This document shows, piece after piece, positions 1-8,218 of a stretch of DNA of 24,390 nt. The notes beneath the pieces were generated by a model that saw only the letters and a program-made list of their open reading frames with translations, was not told where the DNA came from and ran no database searches. The DNA lies in contig CAYWXV010000039.1 in assembly GCA_964462535.1 (NCBI GenBank), positions 1-24,390 on the forward strand. The letters are read 5' to 3'. The stretch is from CAYWXV01 sp964462535. GTDB taxonomy: Bacteria; Bacteroidota; Ignavibacteria; OLB7. Each line of letters starts with the position of its first letter. Within the stretch, counting starts at the first letter, position 1. The position numbers were made by a program, and so were the translations under genes.

Positions 1-623
1 TGAGCGAGGAATCCGGTCTTGCCGCCGCCGGTGTGCGCGCGGTCGAGACCACGCTTCGCTTCGACGCTTCATTGCTCTACATCGAGCCGAATCAACCGGG
101 CGTGACGGTGCTGACTGACAGTGCTGGATGGAAGCGTGTGCGCGTCGAACAGGCAGTTCCATCAGTCGGTGGCGAAGCAGCCGGTGTGAACGTTGTCGCG
201 CTCCTTGGCAAGGCGGATCGCACCGACATCCTGATCGACGAGACGCGGTGGCTCGATGCGAACGATCAAGCGATCCCTGGCATCGCGACGACGATCGAAG
301 CAGGCGAGTTCGTTCTGGACGGCGTCTGTCGTCAGGGGAGCGATCGTCATGTCGATGGCCTGGGCGAGTTCTTCCTGCGCCCCGTCATCCCGACACCGAC
401 GCATGGCATTGGAGAGATCGAGTTCGGTATCGTGGAAGACGGTCCGGCCCGTATTGACTTGATCGACATAAATGGTCGACAGCTTGGCACGCTCCTCGAT
501 GCTGCGCCCGGACCGGGTGTCTATCGCGTGACCATCGAGACGCGCGCGCTCAGCGCAGGCCGCTACATGGTGGTACTTCGATCGGGGCGTGGCGTGGAGT
601 CGGTCGTGATGGTGGTGGAGTAG
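1..623 (+). CDS. C-terminal part of a secreted protein with a T9SS-type sorting domain (5' truncated)
   Basis: The reading frame is open from position 3 and runs off the left edge, so only the last ~207 residues are present. The GTG at 33 is an internal codon, not a believable start. The last ~80 residues have the pattern of a Por secretion (T9SS type A) C-terminal sorting domain: a short strand after a proline-rich linker (PVIPTPTHG), a 'DLIDINGRQLGTLLD' strand-turn, then 'GPGVYRV..' and 'ALSAGRYMVVLRSG', ending in VVMVVE. In T9SS organisms such domains direct periplasmic proteins across the outer membrane, where they are usually removed. The upstream part is beta-rich with no recognised enzyme motif, so the function of the passenger is unknown. 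A weak hairpin follows the stop. Confidence 0.8.
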   Translation, partial: SEESGLAAAGVRAVETTLRFDASLLYIEPNQPGVTVLTDSAGWKRVRVEQAVPSVGGEAAGVNVVALLGKADRTDILIDETRWLDANDQAIPGIATTIEAGEFVLDGVCRQGSDRHVDGLGEFFLRPVIPTPTHGIGEIEFGIVEDGPARIDLIDINGRQLGTLLDAAPGPGVYRVTIETRALSAGRYMVVLRSGRGVESVVMVVE

Positions 624-640
624 GGGGAGTGGTTGTGATG

Positions 641-676
641 GGGCTTTTGCCCTCGCCCATCGCATAGGGCACTTTT
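641..676 (+). terminator. Weak terminator-like hairpin after the secreted-protein gene
   Basis: Eighteen bases after the stop at 623 there are two mutually exclusive short stems. One is GGGC-TTTT-GCCC (641-652). The other is TGCCC (648-652) with GGGCA (667-671), followed by CTTTT (672-676). The stems are only 4-5 bp, so intrinsic termination is possible but weakly supported. Confidence 0.3.
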
Positions 677-726
677 AACGCGTTCCTTCCGACTGAGATC
701 CCGATCTTCGCTGAATACCTGCAACT

Positions 727-2430
727 ATGTCGGCCATCGAGACCTCTCCCACCATCACTGCTGCGTTCGATTCCGGAGCACTCCTGGAGTTCAGCCAGCT
801 CCTGAACACGCTTGACGACCCAACGGCCATCTATGGGAACGTGCTTCTTGCGCTCATGGGGAAGATGGGGCTCTCTTCAGGCGCAGTCGCTACACGAATT
901 GGTGATTCGCTGCACGTGACGCTTGCCAAGGGGAGCGCCTCGAAAATCAAGGAAATGACACTCGACTGGAATCATGAGAGGAAGGTCGGGCTGTTTGCGT
1001 TGCGAAGCCTGGAACCGAGTGAGTGGGTGGATCGTCTCTGTGACCAGGGACTGGAGTATGCGATTCCGGTGTCATTCAGCGATGAGCTGCTCGCTGTCAT
1101 TGTGGTTGGTCGGTCGCTGACCAAGCGCACTTTTGGTCCGCTCGAGGAGGCGTACGCCCAGCTGGTTGCAGGCATCGCCGCGATTGCCGTCGATGGGTGT
1201 CGCGCTCGCAACTCCCTTCGTGATGCGAACCGGAGGCTCGAGCGACGTATTCATCGACTACGATCACTCTTCGAGGCGAGTCGCGAATTCAACGCGCTTC
1301 TCGCTCCCGAAGCGATTCTCCGTCTTTTGGGATTCTCGTTGATGGGAGAGATGGCGATCCGGCGCTTCGCGGTCGCAATCTGCGATAGTGGTACTCCGTC
1401 GATCGTCGTTAATCGATTCCCGGAAGATTTCCCGCCCGAGCTGCTTGACGCTGCCACCGCCGACGGTTCCCGTATCGTCGCAGTGGATGCGATCGAGGAG
1501 ACCGACCGACAGCTGCATGCTCTTGGCGTCCGTGCGGCAATTCCGATGGAGGTGCAAGGGAAGATCCGCGGTCTTCTGCTGGTGGGCGAACGCCTACACG
1601 CTCCGATCGATTCCGAAGACCTTGAGTATCTGGCTTCGCTGTCGAATCTGGCAGTCGGCACGCTGGAGAACATGCGGCTTCTCGAGGAGATCATCGTCAA
1701 GCAGAGAATGGAGGAAGACCTCCGTATTGCCGCCGAGATCCAGAAGGGACTGCTTCCATCGGTTCTTCCGGTCATCCCTGGTTTTGGACTTGCTGCACGA
1801 ACGATCCCGACGCATCAGGTGGGTGGCGACTTCTATGATGCCATCACACTCGATGACGGGCGAATACTGATCGCCATTGCTGATGTCTCGGGGAAGGGCA
1901 CTCCGGCCTCCCTTATCATGGCCAACATTCAGGCGGCTGTTCGCGCGCTCAGTGGAATTCAGATTGACCTGGCCGATCTTGTGGCCCGTGTCAACAACCT
2001 GCTGTATCGGAATACCGCAAGCGACAAATTCGTGACGGCGTTCTTTGGCGTTCTCGATCCTCAGACGCGACTGCTCTCGTTCGTCAATGCCGGTCACAAT
2101 CCCCCGTTCCTCTTCCGCAGTGGTACCGCAACACCGCTCGAGCAGGGTGGGCTTCTTCTCGGTATCATGCCTTCCGTACTTCCTTACGACGTCGGGGAAA
2201 TCATCGTCGAGCCGGGCGACCTGCTTGTTATGTACACAGATGGTGTAAGCGAGGCACTGAATCCGGACCATGAGGAGTTCGGCGAAGATCGTCTGCTGGA
2301 ACTCTTCCTTGGCAGCCCGGCGCCGGAACCGACGATTGCAATCGATGTAATTCGGGACGCCATTGTTGCCTTCACCAACGGCGCGCCTCAATCTGACGAT
2401 ATCACTGCGGTGGTACTGCGGGGCGAGTGA
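727..2430 (+). CDS. RsbU-like PP2C (SpoIIE-type) serine phosphatase with GAF sensor domains
   Basis: 567 residues, cytoplasmic, no membrane segment. Residues ~20-160 look like a divergent GAF domain. A coiled helix follows at ~158-182, then a second GAF-like domain at ~183-318, a coiled linker ~312-345 ('LRIAAEIQKGLLP', typical of the junction to SpoIIE phosphatases), and a PP2C/SpoIIE domain ~350-567. The metal-binding acidic residues are all present: GGDFYD (366-371), IADVSGKG (D386), YTDG (D505) and QSDDIT (D557/D558). Relatives dephosphorylate anti-sigma-factor antagonists (STAS proteins) in partner-switching cascades. No STAS or HPK-like kinase gene lies in the window, so the target is unknown. 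The ATG at 727 has no Shine-Dalgarno sequence. It lies 71 bp upstream of the RodZ-like gene and may be co-transcribed with it. Confidence 0.9.
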   Translation: MSAIETSPTITAAFDSGALLEFSQLLNTLDDPTAIYGNVLLALMGKMGLSSGAVATRIGDSLHVTLAKGSASKIKEMTLDWNHERKVGLFALRSLEPSEWVDRLCDQGLEYAIPVSFSDELLAVIVVGRSLTKRTFGPLEEAYAQLVAGIAAIAVDGCRARNSLRDANRRLERRIHRLRSLFEASREFNALLAPEAILRLLGFSLMGEMAIRRFAVAICDSGTPSIVVNRFPEDFPPELLDAATADGSRIVAVDAIEETDRQLHALGVRAAIPMEVQGKIRGLLLVGERLHAPIDSEDLEYLASLSNLAVGTLENMRLLEEIIVKQRMEEDLRIAAEIQKGLLPSVLPVIPGFGLAARTIPTHQVGGDFYDAITLDDGRILIAIADVSGKGTPASLIMANIQAAVRALSGIQIDLADLVARVNNLLYRNTASDKFVTAFFGVLDPQTRLLSFVNAGHNPPFLFRSGTATPLEQGGLLLGIMPSVLPYDVGEIIVEPGDLLVMYTDGVSEALNPDHEEFGEDRLLELFLGSPAPEPTIAIDVIRDAIVAFTNGAPQSDDITAVVLRGE

Positions 2431-2501
2431 GGGTGTGAGGCGATCCTTCGTATCTTCTCGCCCCGGTCTTCCATTCGATTCATTCCATCTCTCCTGTCCG
2501 A

Positions 2502-3554
2502 ATGACTGTAGGTCAGCGACTTCGCGAAGCTCGCGAAGCCCGTCAGATAACGCTCGGCGACATTGCCCGCCGCACCTATATCCAGGGGCGGTTCCTGCAG
2601 GCCATCGACGAAGACAACCTCGCCATCGTCCCCGCTTCCCATCTACGTCTGTTCGTTCGCGAGTATGCCCGTATGGTCGGTGTCGATCCGAACGAACTGT
2701 ACGACCTGTTGCCGGATACCATCTCTGCACCGGCACCTGCAGTTGTCGCATCTCCTATCCCTGAAGTCTCCACCGTATCCATCGCGGACATCGGCGAGGT
2801 CGATGAGGATGAGCGCCGGACGAATCGCGCCATACTCAGTCGGCTCTCGGCCGGTAAGGGTGTGAAGCTCGTGAGTGGGGGTGCATCCGCCTGGATGCTG
2901 CGCGGGGCCGTGGGGCTTCTCGTGATTCTCCTGGCGTATTTCGGTATTCGATCCATGACCGGGTCACGCTCCGGTGAGGCCCAGGATGGCGATCCCATCC
3001 CGGGGGATTCCCTCCAGACGCAGATCCTCCCACGAGCCGATCAAGACTCAAGCGCAGCGATAGCTACCGAGGATGGAGATAGCCTTACGTTGGAGGGAAG
3101 GGCGGTTCGTCGTGTGTGGTTTGCGATCGTCGCCGATGGGAAGAAGAGTGAGCAGGGTACACTCGATTCAGGTGACGTGAAGTCGTGGCGTGCCGCCAAG
3201 GATTTTCGCATCTCGTTAAGCAACGCCGGCGGTCTGGAGCTGCTGTTGAACGGGAAGTCGCTTGGAACGTTGGGACCGCTCCGCACCTCTGTTCGGAATC
3301 AGGTCATCACTGCTGACGGTCTGCAACTCCGTGGTCCCACGTCGCGAAGAGCAGCGCCGACCACGACGGCACCGGCACCTACACAACGTCAGAACACGAC
3401 GCCATCGACCAGTTCGCAGCGCCAGACAACACCGCGTCGAAGCACGCCACCTCCGCGCCGCCAGCGAAGCGAGCCGTCCTCAAGCAGATCACGACGCCCG
3501 CCAACCCCAACGCTCACGCCGACGCAGCCCCGCGGACCACTCACCCCTCCGTAA
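2502..3554 (+). CDS. rodZ: RodZ-like HTH / single-pass membrane protein with Pro/Thr/Ser/Arg tail
   Basis: 350 residues. The N-terminus (1-70, starting MTVGQRLREAREARQITLGD) is a Cro/C1-type helix-turn-helix of the RodZ kind, including the 'RTYIQGRFLQAIDEDN' helix. A single membrane segment is at ~131-150 (WMLRGAVGLLVILLAYFGIR). Residues ~195-275 match the extracytoplasmic RodZ C-terminal fold (DUF4115: 'VWFAIVADGKKSEQGTLDSG...' to 'GPLRTSVRNQVITADG'). RodZ links cytoplasmic MreB to the cell-wall elongation machinery. Residues ~280-350 form an extra low-complexity tail of Pro, Thr, Ser, Gln and Arg, almost without acidic residues, which I do not associate with the standard family. No mreB, mreC, rodA or pbp2 gene is adjacent. 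The family call is firm; the role in cell shape is inferred. Confidence 0.82.
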   Translation: MTVGQRLREAREARQITLGDIARRTYIQGRFLQAIDEDNLAIVPASHLRLFVREYARMVGVDPNELYDLLPDTISAPAPAVVASPIPEVSTVSIADIGEVDEDERRTNRAILSRLSAGKGVKLVSGGASAWMLRGAVGLLVILLAYFGIRSMTGSRSGEAQDGDPIPGDSLQTQILPRADQDSSAAIATEDGDSLTLEGRAVRRVWFAIVADGKKSEQGTLDSGDVKSWRAAKDFRISLSNAGGLELLLNGKSLGTLGPLRTSVRNQVITADGLQLRGPTSRRAAPTTTAPAPTQRQNTTPSTSSQRQTTPRRSTPPPRRQRSEPSSSRSRRPPTPTLTPTQPRGPLTPP

Positions 3555-3640
3555 TTCCTGCACGCGTCGGCTGTCGATTGTCAACAGGGCAATGCGTCGC
3601 GCCCGGAATCGAATCCATGCTCGCTGGAACCCCCACATTC

Positions 3641-6166
3641 ATGAGTACTCTGTCGAGATCACTCCCACTGCTCGCAATTCTGATAGTTGCCGTATCGCCG
3701 CGCGTGATCGGCCAGCTGGCGACCGGAACAGTGGAGGGGCGCATCACAGCCGACCGACCCGCGGGTGGCGATCTTGTGGTGGAGTTGATGGAAGGACGCC
3801 GCGGCGAGGTGGTCCAGGAAGGAATCGTCGATCGGGATGGACGGTTCGTCTTGCGCGATGTCCCGTACTCCCGATACATCCTCCACGTCCGTCTTGACGA
3901 AGCAATTCTGGCGGAGGAGGAAGTCGAGGTTACCAGTGGCGTTGCTGTGAGCATCACGATCCCGTCGCTGAAGCACTTTCAATCCGCTGATATTCAGGTC
4001 ACGGCGGACCTCCTGCGCCCAGATCCCGGTCAGACAGGATCGAGGACCTTCTGGGCTGCGTCTGACATCGCGCGTATTACGTCGTCGACCTCGGAGCAGC
4101 GGGTCGAGGGAGTACTGCTCAATACGCCGGGTGCCGTCCCCGATGAGGACGGGCGACTCCATTTCCGCGGTGAGGACGCGCAGCTACAGTACGTGATTGA
4201 CGGAATTCCCGTCACCTCTAACCTGACACGCATTTACGGCAGCCTCTTCAATGCACGGCTCGCACGTTCCGTAGAGCTTCGGACCGGAGGGCTCGATGCC
4301 GAATACGGTCGGTCCACATCCGCAATTGTCGCCGTCACAACGCGATCCGGATTTGATCGTCCCTGGTTCGCGCAGGCGTCAGGAAGTGTCGGATCATTCA
4401 ATACCCACGATCTCTCCCTTGGAGTCGGAGGCAACGTCGATGGACGGGTTGGGATCTTTGTTGCGGGTGCGATTGGGGAAACCGATCGGTACCTGGACCC
4501 GATCGCGGAAGGGGATGCAATCCACTCCGCAGGAGACTGGCGTCACCTCTTCCTCAAGACCGACGTTGCGCTCGGTGACGGAGTGGATCTGGATCTCCTC
4601 GGGAGTTTGAATCGCACCGAATTCGAGGTGCCAAACGGGGCGATCCGCACACCAGCACAGGATCAGCGTGGTATTCTGCACGATCGGTTGATCGGGGGTC
4701 GCTTGCGGTTCGACCTCAATGCGGACGTTGTGCTATCACTGGTTGGCTACAGCCGGCTGGGCGAAGCGACGGTCACCAGCGGGGGGCTTCTCAGAATCGT
4801 TACCACGGCGGATTCGCTGAAGGCTCTGGCAGAGAATGAGAAGTTTTTCATCGGGTCCCAACGCTCGAACAGAGCACACGGACTTGCGATGCAAGGAGCC
4901 TTTCTCCTGGATGCCCTTGGCGTACAGCATCAGGCGAAGGGAGGAATCGGCGGGGAGCGAACACCAGCCAGTGAGTTCTTCACGTTCGCAGTCACCAATC
5001 CCGCGATTTCCAATCCCGACACAGCGGGTGGAGATGTTCGCTACCAACGCCACGACCTTACGAGAGGATCGTCGCCGATGATTGTTGACGAACATGCGGA
5101 GGGGAGCGGCTTCTACGCCTGGATCGACGATCGCGTACAATTGGGTAGCTGGACGGTTTCGGCCGGCGTCCGCTACGATGTCTTTGACATGGCCGTGCGG
5201 GAAACAGCGATCTCCCCCCGTCTGAATATGGCTTGGGCAATCAATGGCGATCTCGTCCTCAGGGGCGGATACAACCGAATCGTCATGCAACCGCCGACGG
5301 AGAATCTTCTCGTCTCGTCGTCGGAGCAGGCGGCACTTCTTGCCGGGCGTGAACAGGAAGGAACCCCAACTGATGTGACCAGCGAGCGATCACACGTTCT
5401 GGAAATGGGTGCCGCCTGGAGGGTAAGCACGTACGCTGCGGTCGATGTGTCGTTGTACGGAAAATTGATCGAGAATTTCCTCGTGAAGGCCGAGCTCGGA
5501 AATTCAAGCGTGATATTTCCGATCAATCTGAAAGAGGGAATGGTTTTTGGCGGCGAGGCTCGCGTCGATATCAGAAACTGGAATCGTATATCCGGATTTC
5601 TCTGGCTAGCCGTGACCGATGCTCGCGGACACATTCCTGAGGACGGCTCGTCACCGATCGCGGCCGGGCTGATACTTGGAGAGGAGGGCCAGAATTATTC
5701 CCACCCATTCCGCGGCGAGGATGCCTTCCCGACCGAGCACAATCAGCTTGCGACCGCCGCATGGCAGGGCACCTACAATGCCCCGGAGGGTTGGTATTTC
5801 ATGTTGGGTGGCCGATTCGACTCGGGACTTCCGTTCGATCTGGTCGGCAGCAACGGACAGGGACTTGATGAAGAGGAGTCCCGCGCCGAGCTGCGGAGTC
5901 GTGGCTACAGCGACGCGGTAATCGACTTGCTGGAACTGGGTGTTGAGCTCCCTGGCTCACCCGATAAATCGGTCGCGCCACACCTGACGCTCGATCTTGG
6001 CGCGGGTGTCGATTTGAAGAAGTCGCTGGGTATTCCGCTCCGTCTCGGTGCTGCGTTGATGAACGTATTTGACACTCCCTATCTCTACAAGTTCGAGTCG
6101 AGCTTTGGTGGCACACACTTCGGCAGACCACGCACGTTCAGTCTTGAGGTAACGACGAGTTTGTAG
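3641..6166 (+). CDS. TonB-dependent outer-membrane receptor with N-terminal carboxypeptidase-regulatory-like domain
   Basis: 841 residues from the ATG at 3641. This start gives a clean signal peptide (MSTLSRSLPLLAILIVAVSP, cleavage near VIG/QLA). The same frame extends to a TTG at 3578, which would bury the signal peptide. Residues ~27-110 form an Ig-like carboxypeptidase-regulatory domain ('GTVEGRITADRPAGG... DRDGRFVLRDVPYSRY'). Residues ~125-237 are the plug ('LHFRGEDAQLQYVIDGIPV', 'LRTGGLDAEYGRSTSAIV'). The rest is beta-barrel, ending in an aromatic/hydrophobic strand (GRPRTFSLEVTTSL). Such receptors import large or scarce substrates with TonB energy. No SusD-like partner, siderophore gene or regulator is beside it, so the substrate cannot be named. 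Confidence 0.9.
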   Translation: MSTLSRSLPLLAILIVAVSPRVIGQLATGTVEGRITADRPAGGDLVVELMEGRRGEVVQEGIVDRDGRFVLRDVPYSRYILHVRLDEAILAEEEVEVTSGVAVSITIPSLKHFQSADIQVTADLLRPDPGQTGSRTFWAASDIARITSSTSEQRVEGVLLNTPGAVPDEDGRLHFRGEDAQLQYVIDGIPVTSNLTRIYGSLFNARLARSVELRTGGLDAEYGRSTSAIVAVTTRSGFDRPWFAQASGSVGSFNTHDLSLGVGGNVDGRVGIFVAGAIGETDRYLDPIAEGDAIHSAGDWRHLFLKTDVALGDGVDLDLLGSLNRTEFEVPNGAIRTPAQDQRGILHDRLIGGRLRFDLNADVVLSLVGYSRLGEATVTSGGLLRIVTTADSLKALAENEKFFIGSQRSNRAHGLAMQGAFLLDALGVQHQAKGGIGGERTPASEFFTFAVTNPAISNPDTAGGDVRYQRHDLTRGSSPMIVDEHAEGSGFYAWIDDRVQLGSWTVSAGVRYDVFDMAVRETAISPRLNMAWAINGDLVLRGGYNRIVMQPPTENLLVSSSEQAALLAGREQEGTPTDVTSERSHVLEMGAAWRVSTYAAVDVSLYGKLIENFLVKAELGNSSVIFPINLKEGMVFGGEARVDIRNWNRISGFLWLAVTDARGHIPEDGSSPIAAGLILGEEGQNYSHPFRGEDAFPTEHNQLATAAWQGTYNAPEGWYFMLGGRFDSGLPFDLVGSNGQGLDEEESRAELRSRGYSDAVIDLLELGVELPGSPDKSVAPHLTLDLGAGVDLKKSLGIPLRLGAALMNVFDTPYLYKFESSFGGTHFGRPRTFSLEVTTSL

Positions 6167-6172
6167 CGCCCT

Positions 6173-6202
6173 CGCAATGCCGTTTGGGGCGTGTGCATTG
6201 CG
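6173..6202 (+). terminator. Perfect 8-bp inverted repeat just after the TonB receptor stop
   Basis: CGCAATGC (6173-6180) is perfectly complementary to GCATTGCG (6195-6202) across a 14-nt loop, beginning 7 nt after the stop codon at 6166. No T-run follows. Its position suggests a 3'-end processing or termination hairpin, but canonical intrinsic termination is not shown. Confidence 0.4.
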
Positions 6203-6293
6203 GCGTGGTTCTGGCAATTCCTGATGCGGGCCATAGATCGCTTCCCGACTCATTATTCGTCTGTACTGATTCCTCATTCTACTCCTCTCGGTT

Positions 6294-7655
6294 GTGGCAA
6301 AATCTCGTTCACGATTCGTCTGTCAGCAATGCGGCGCCACATCACCTCGATGGCTGGGGAGATGTCCGGAGTGTGACGCATGGGAGAGCTACGTTGAGGA
6401 GGCGCTTGCGCCGGAACCATCTGCACGATCTCGTGGTGCTCGGTCAAGCAAGGGGAAAGGTGACGTTGTCCGTCTGGATGAGGTAGAGGCAGGCGCGGAG
6501 AGTCGGATATCAACCGGCATCATCGAATTGGATCGTGTCCTGGGGGGCGGAATAATGAAGGGATCGCTGGTCCTTGTTGGTGGTGATCCGGGTGTTGGAA
6601 AGTCGACGTTGATGGCGCAGATGTGCGGAGGCGTCAAAGGTGGCTCCATCCTCTATATCACCGGCGAAGAATCGCTCCGCCAGATAAAGCTCCGCGCCGA
6701 ACGTCTCAGTGTTGTCCCTGCGGATCTCCGCTTGATGGCCGAGACGAACCTGACGCTTATCATTGAGGCGATGCGCGAACTCTCTCCGGATGTCGCAATC
6801 ATCGATTCAATTCAGACAGTCTACATCCCGGAAATAGAATCGGCACCCGGATCGGTGGCGCAGGTGCGGGAAGGGACGGCTCTGTTGATGCAGTTCGCAA
6901 AATCCAGCGGCACGTCGATCTTCATTGTCGGACATGTGACCAAGGAGGGGGCGATAGCTGGGCCAAAGGTTTTAGAGCACATGGTCGACACCGTCCTCCA
7001 GTTCGAGGGGGAGCGAACACATCTCTATCGAATTCTCCGGACGACCAAGAACCGGTACGGCTCCACGAATGAAATCGGGGTGTTTGAAATGGAGGAGAAG
7101 GGATTGGTCGAGGTGGCGAATCCAAGCTCCGTGTTTCTTGCAGAGCGGAGCTATGGGGCAAGTGGATCGGCAGTAGCAGCAACGTTGGAGGGGACGCGGC
7201 CGATCCTTGTTGAGGCTCAGGCGCTTGCGACACCTTCGAGCTACGGTGTGCCACAGCGCTCGGCCACCGGCTTCGACTACAAGCGTCTGCAGATGCTTCT
7301 TGCCGTCCTGGAGAAGAGGATGGGTCTTGGTCTGGGGGGATACGACGTCTTTGTCAACATCGCCGGTGGCGTCCGTGTTGACGACCCGGCGGTTGATCTC
7401 GCTGTCGCAATCGCTGTCGTCTCCAGCTTCCGCGATATACCGGCCGACTCCAGCATCGTCGCCGTGGGCGAAATAGGGCTTGGTGGCGAGATCCGTCCGG
7501 CGGTGCAGATAGATCAGCGCGTTGCCGAGGCATCGAAGCTCGGCTTCAAGACAATCCTGGTTCCGCACGGCAACATCGCCAGACTCTCGAACCGAGAAGG
7601 CGTTGCCGTGCGCGGTGTCACCACCGTAGCCGATGCCATTGCAGCATCGATCTAG
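6294..7655 (+). CDS. radA: DNA repair/recombination ATPase RadA (Sms)
   Basis: 453 residues, the normal length for RadA, starting at GTG 6294 (MAKSRSRFVCQQCG). The full family architecture is visible: a four-cysteine zinc finger (C10, C13, C24, C27), a RecA-like ATPase with Walker A GGDPGVGKST (~96-105) and Walker B 'DVAIIDSIQT' (~166-175), the RadA-specific KNRYG motif (~252-256), and a C-terminal Lon-protease-like domain ('FDYKRLQMLLAVLEKRMGL', 'DDPAVDLAVAIAVVSSFRD'). RadA acts on recombination intermediates, driving branch migration and helping RecA. It stands alone here, 127 bp after the TonB receptor, and is a housekeeping gene rather than part of an accessory system. Confidence 0.97.
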   Translation: MAKSRSRFVCQQCGATSPRWLGRCPECDAWESYVEEALAPEPSARSRGARSSKGKGDVVRLDEVEAGAESRISTGIIELDRVLGGGIMKGSLVLVGGDPGVGKSTLMAQMCGGVKGGSILYITGEESLRQIKLRAERLSVVPADLRLMAETNLTLIIEAMRELSPDVAIIDSIQTVYIPEIESAPGSVAQVREGTALLMQFAKSSGTSIFIVGHVTKEGAIAGPKVLEHMVDTVLQFEGERTHLYRILRTTKNRYGSTNEIGVFEMEEKGLVEVANPSSVFLAERSYGASGSAVAATLEGTRPILVEAQALATPSSYGVPQRSATGFDYKRLQMLLAVLEKRMGLGLGGYDVFVNIAGGVRVDDPAVDLAVAIAVVSSFRDIPADSSIVAVGEIGLGGEIRPAVQIDQRVAEASKLGFKTILVPHGNIARLSNREGVAVRGVTTVADAIAASI

Positions 7656-7861
7656 TAGGGTGGGATGGGAGACGTTGGAATGAGGAACTGGAAATCAAAT
7701 ATGAGGATTGAGGGGGGAAGATGGGTGGGGGACTGAGCGCTGGATTTTCGCAGAGGGACGCCCGCTTTGTGGAACCGACTGGGCGGGTTCGCGACGGGAT
7801 CCGTACGTCGCCAAGCACCGGGAACGCGTAACTGAAGACCGACAACTGACAACCGATCACG
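7656..7861. other. 206-bp intergenic spacer with simple-sequence segments
   Basis: No coding frame I would defend. It holds a G-rich stretch (~7705-7735) and, directly before the next gene, a segment containing GACAACTGACAACC (~7840-7853). The latter resembles, in reverse orientation, the spacer at ~22514-22538. I see no convincing terminator after radA. Confidence 0.4.
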
Positions 7862-8218
7862 ATGAGCATCGCGATAGCCATCTTCCTCGTTCTCCACGGG
7901 ATAGCCCACCTGCCGGGATTTCTAGTCCCATGGAAATTGACAAAGGACGCCGACAAGGTGTACAGGACCACAATTATCGGCGGCCGTGATGTGGGGCCGA
8001 CGGGAATTCGTTTGATTGGAATCTTCTATCTCGTCCTGGCGGTTGCGTTCATCGCGATGGCGTATGGGGCGTACACCCATGCCCTGTGGTGGCCAAAGTT
8101 CACGCTCTTCATCTCGGGCATGTCGCTCTTCATGTGCATTGTCAACTGGCCCGACACAAGGATCGGACTTGCACTGAACCTGGTGCTCATCGTCTATCTG
8201 ATGATTACGGGGGGATAA
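7862..8218 (+). CDS. Small integral membrane protein of unknown function (four predicted helices)
   Basis: 118 residues. I do not recognise the family. Hydrophobic segments suggest four membrane helices: ~2-22 (IAIAIFLVLHGIAHLPGFLV), ~50-70 (IGIFYLVLAVAFIAMAYGA), ~77-95 (KFTLFISGMSLFMCIVNW) and ~99-117 (GLALNLVLIVYLMITG). A 'HGIAHLPGF' motif lies in the first helix and a charged cytoplasmic or periplasmic loop at ~25-45. The stop codon is directly followed by the ATG of the next gene (TAAATG), so the two are almost certainly co-transcribed. The general look is that of small DoxX-like or DUF-type membrane proteins, but no specific assignment is justified. Confidence 0.75.
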   Translation: MSIAIAIFLVLHGIAHLPGFLVPWKLTKDADKVYRTTIIGGRDVGPTGIRLIGIFYLVLAVAFIAMAYGAYTHALWWPKFTLFISGMSLFMCIVNWPDTRIGLALNLVLIVYLMITGG

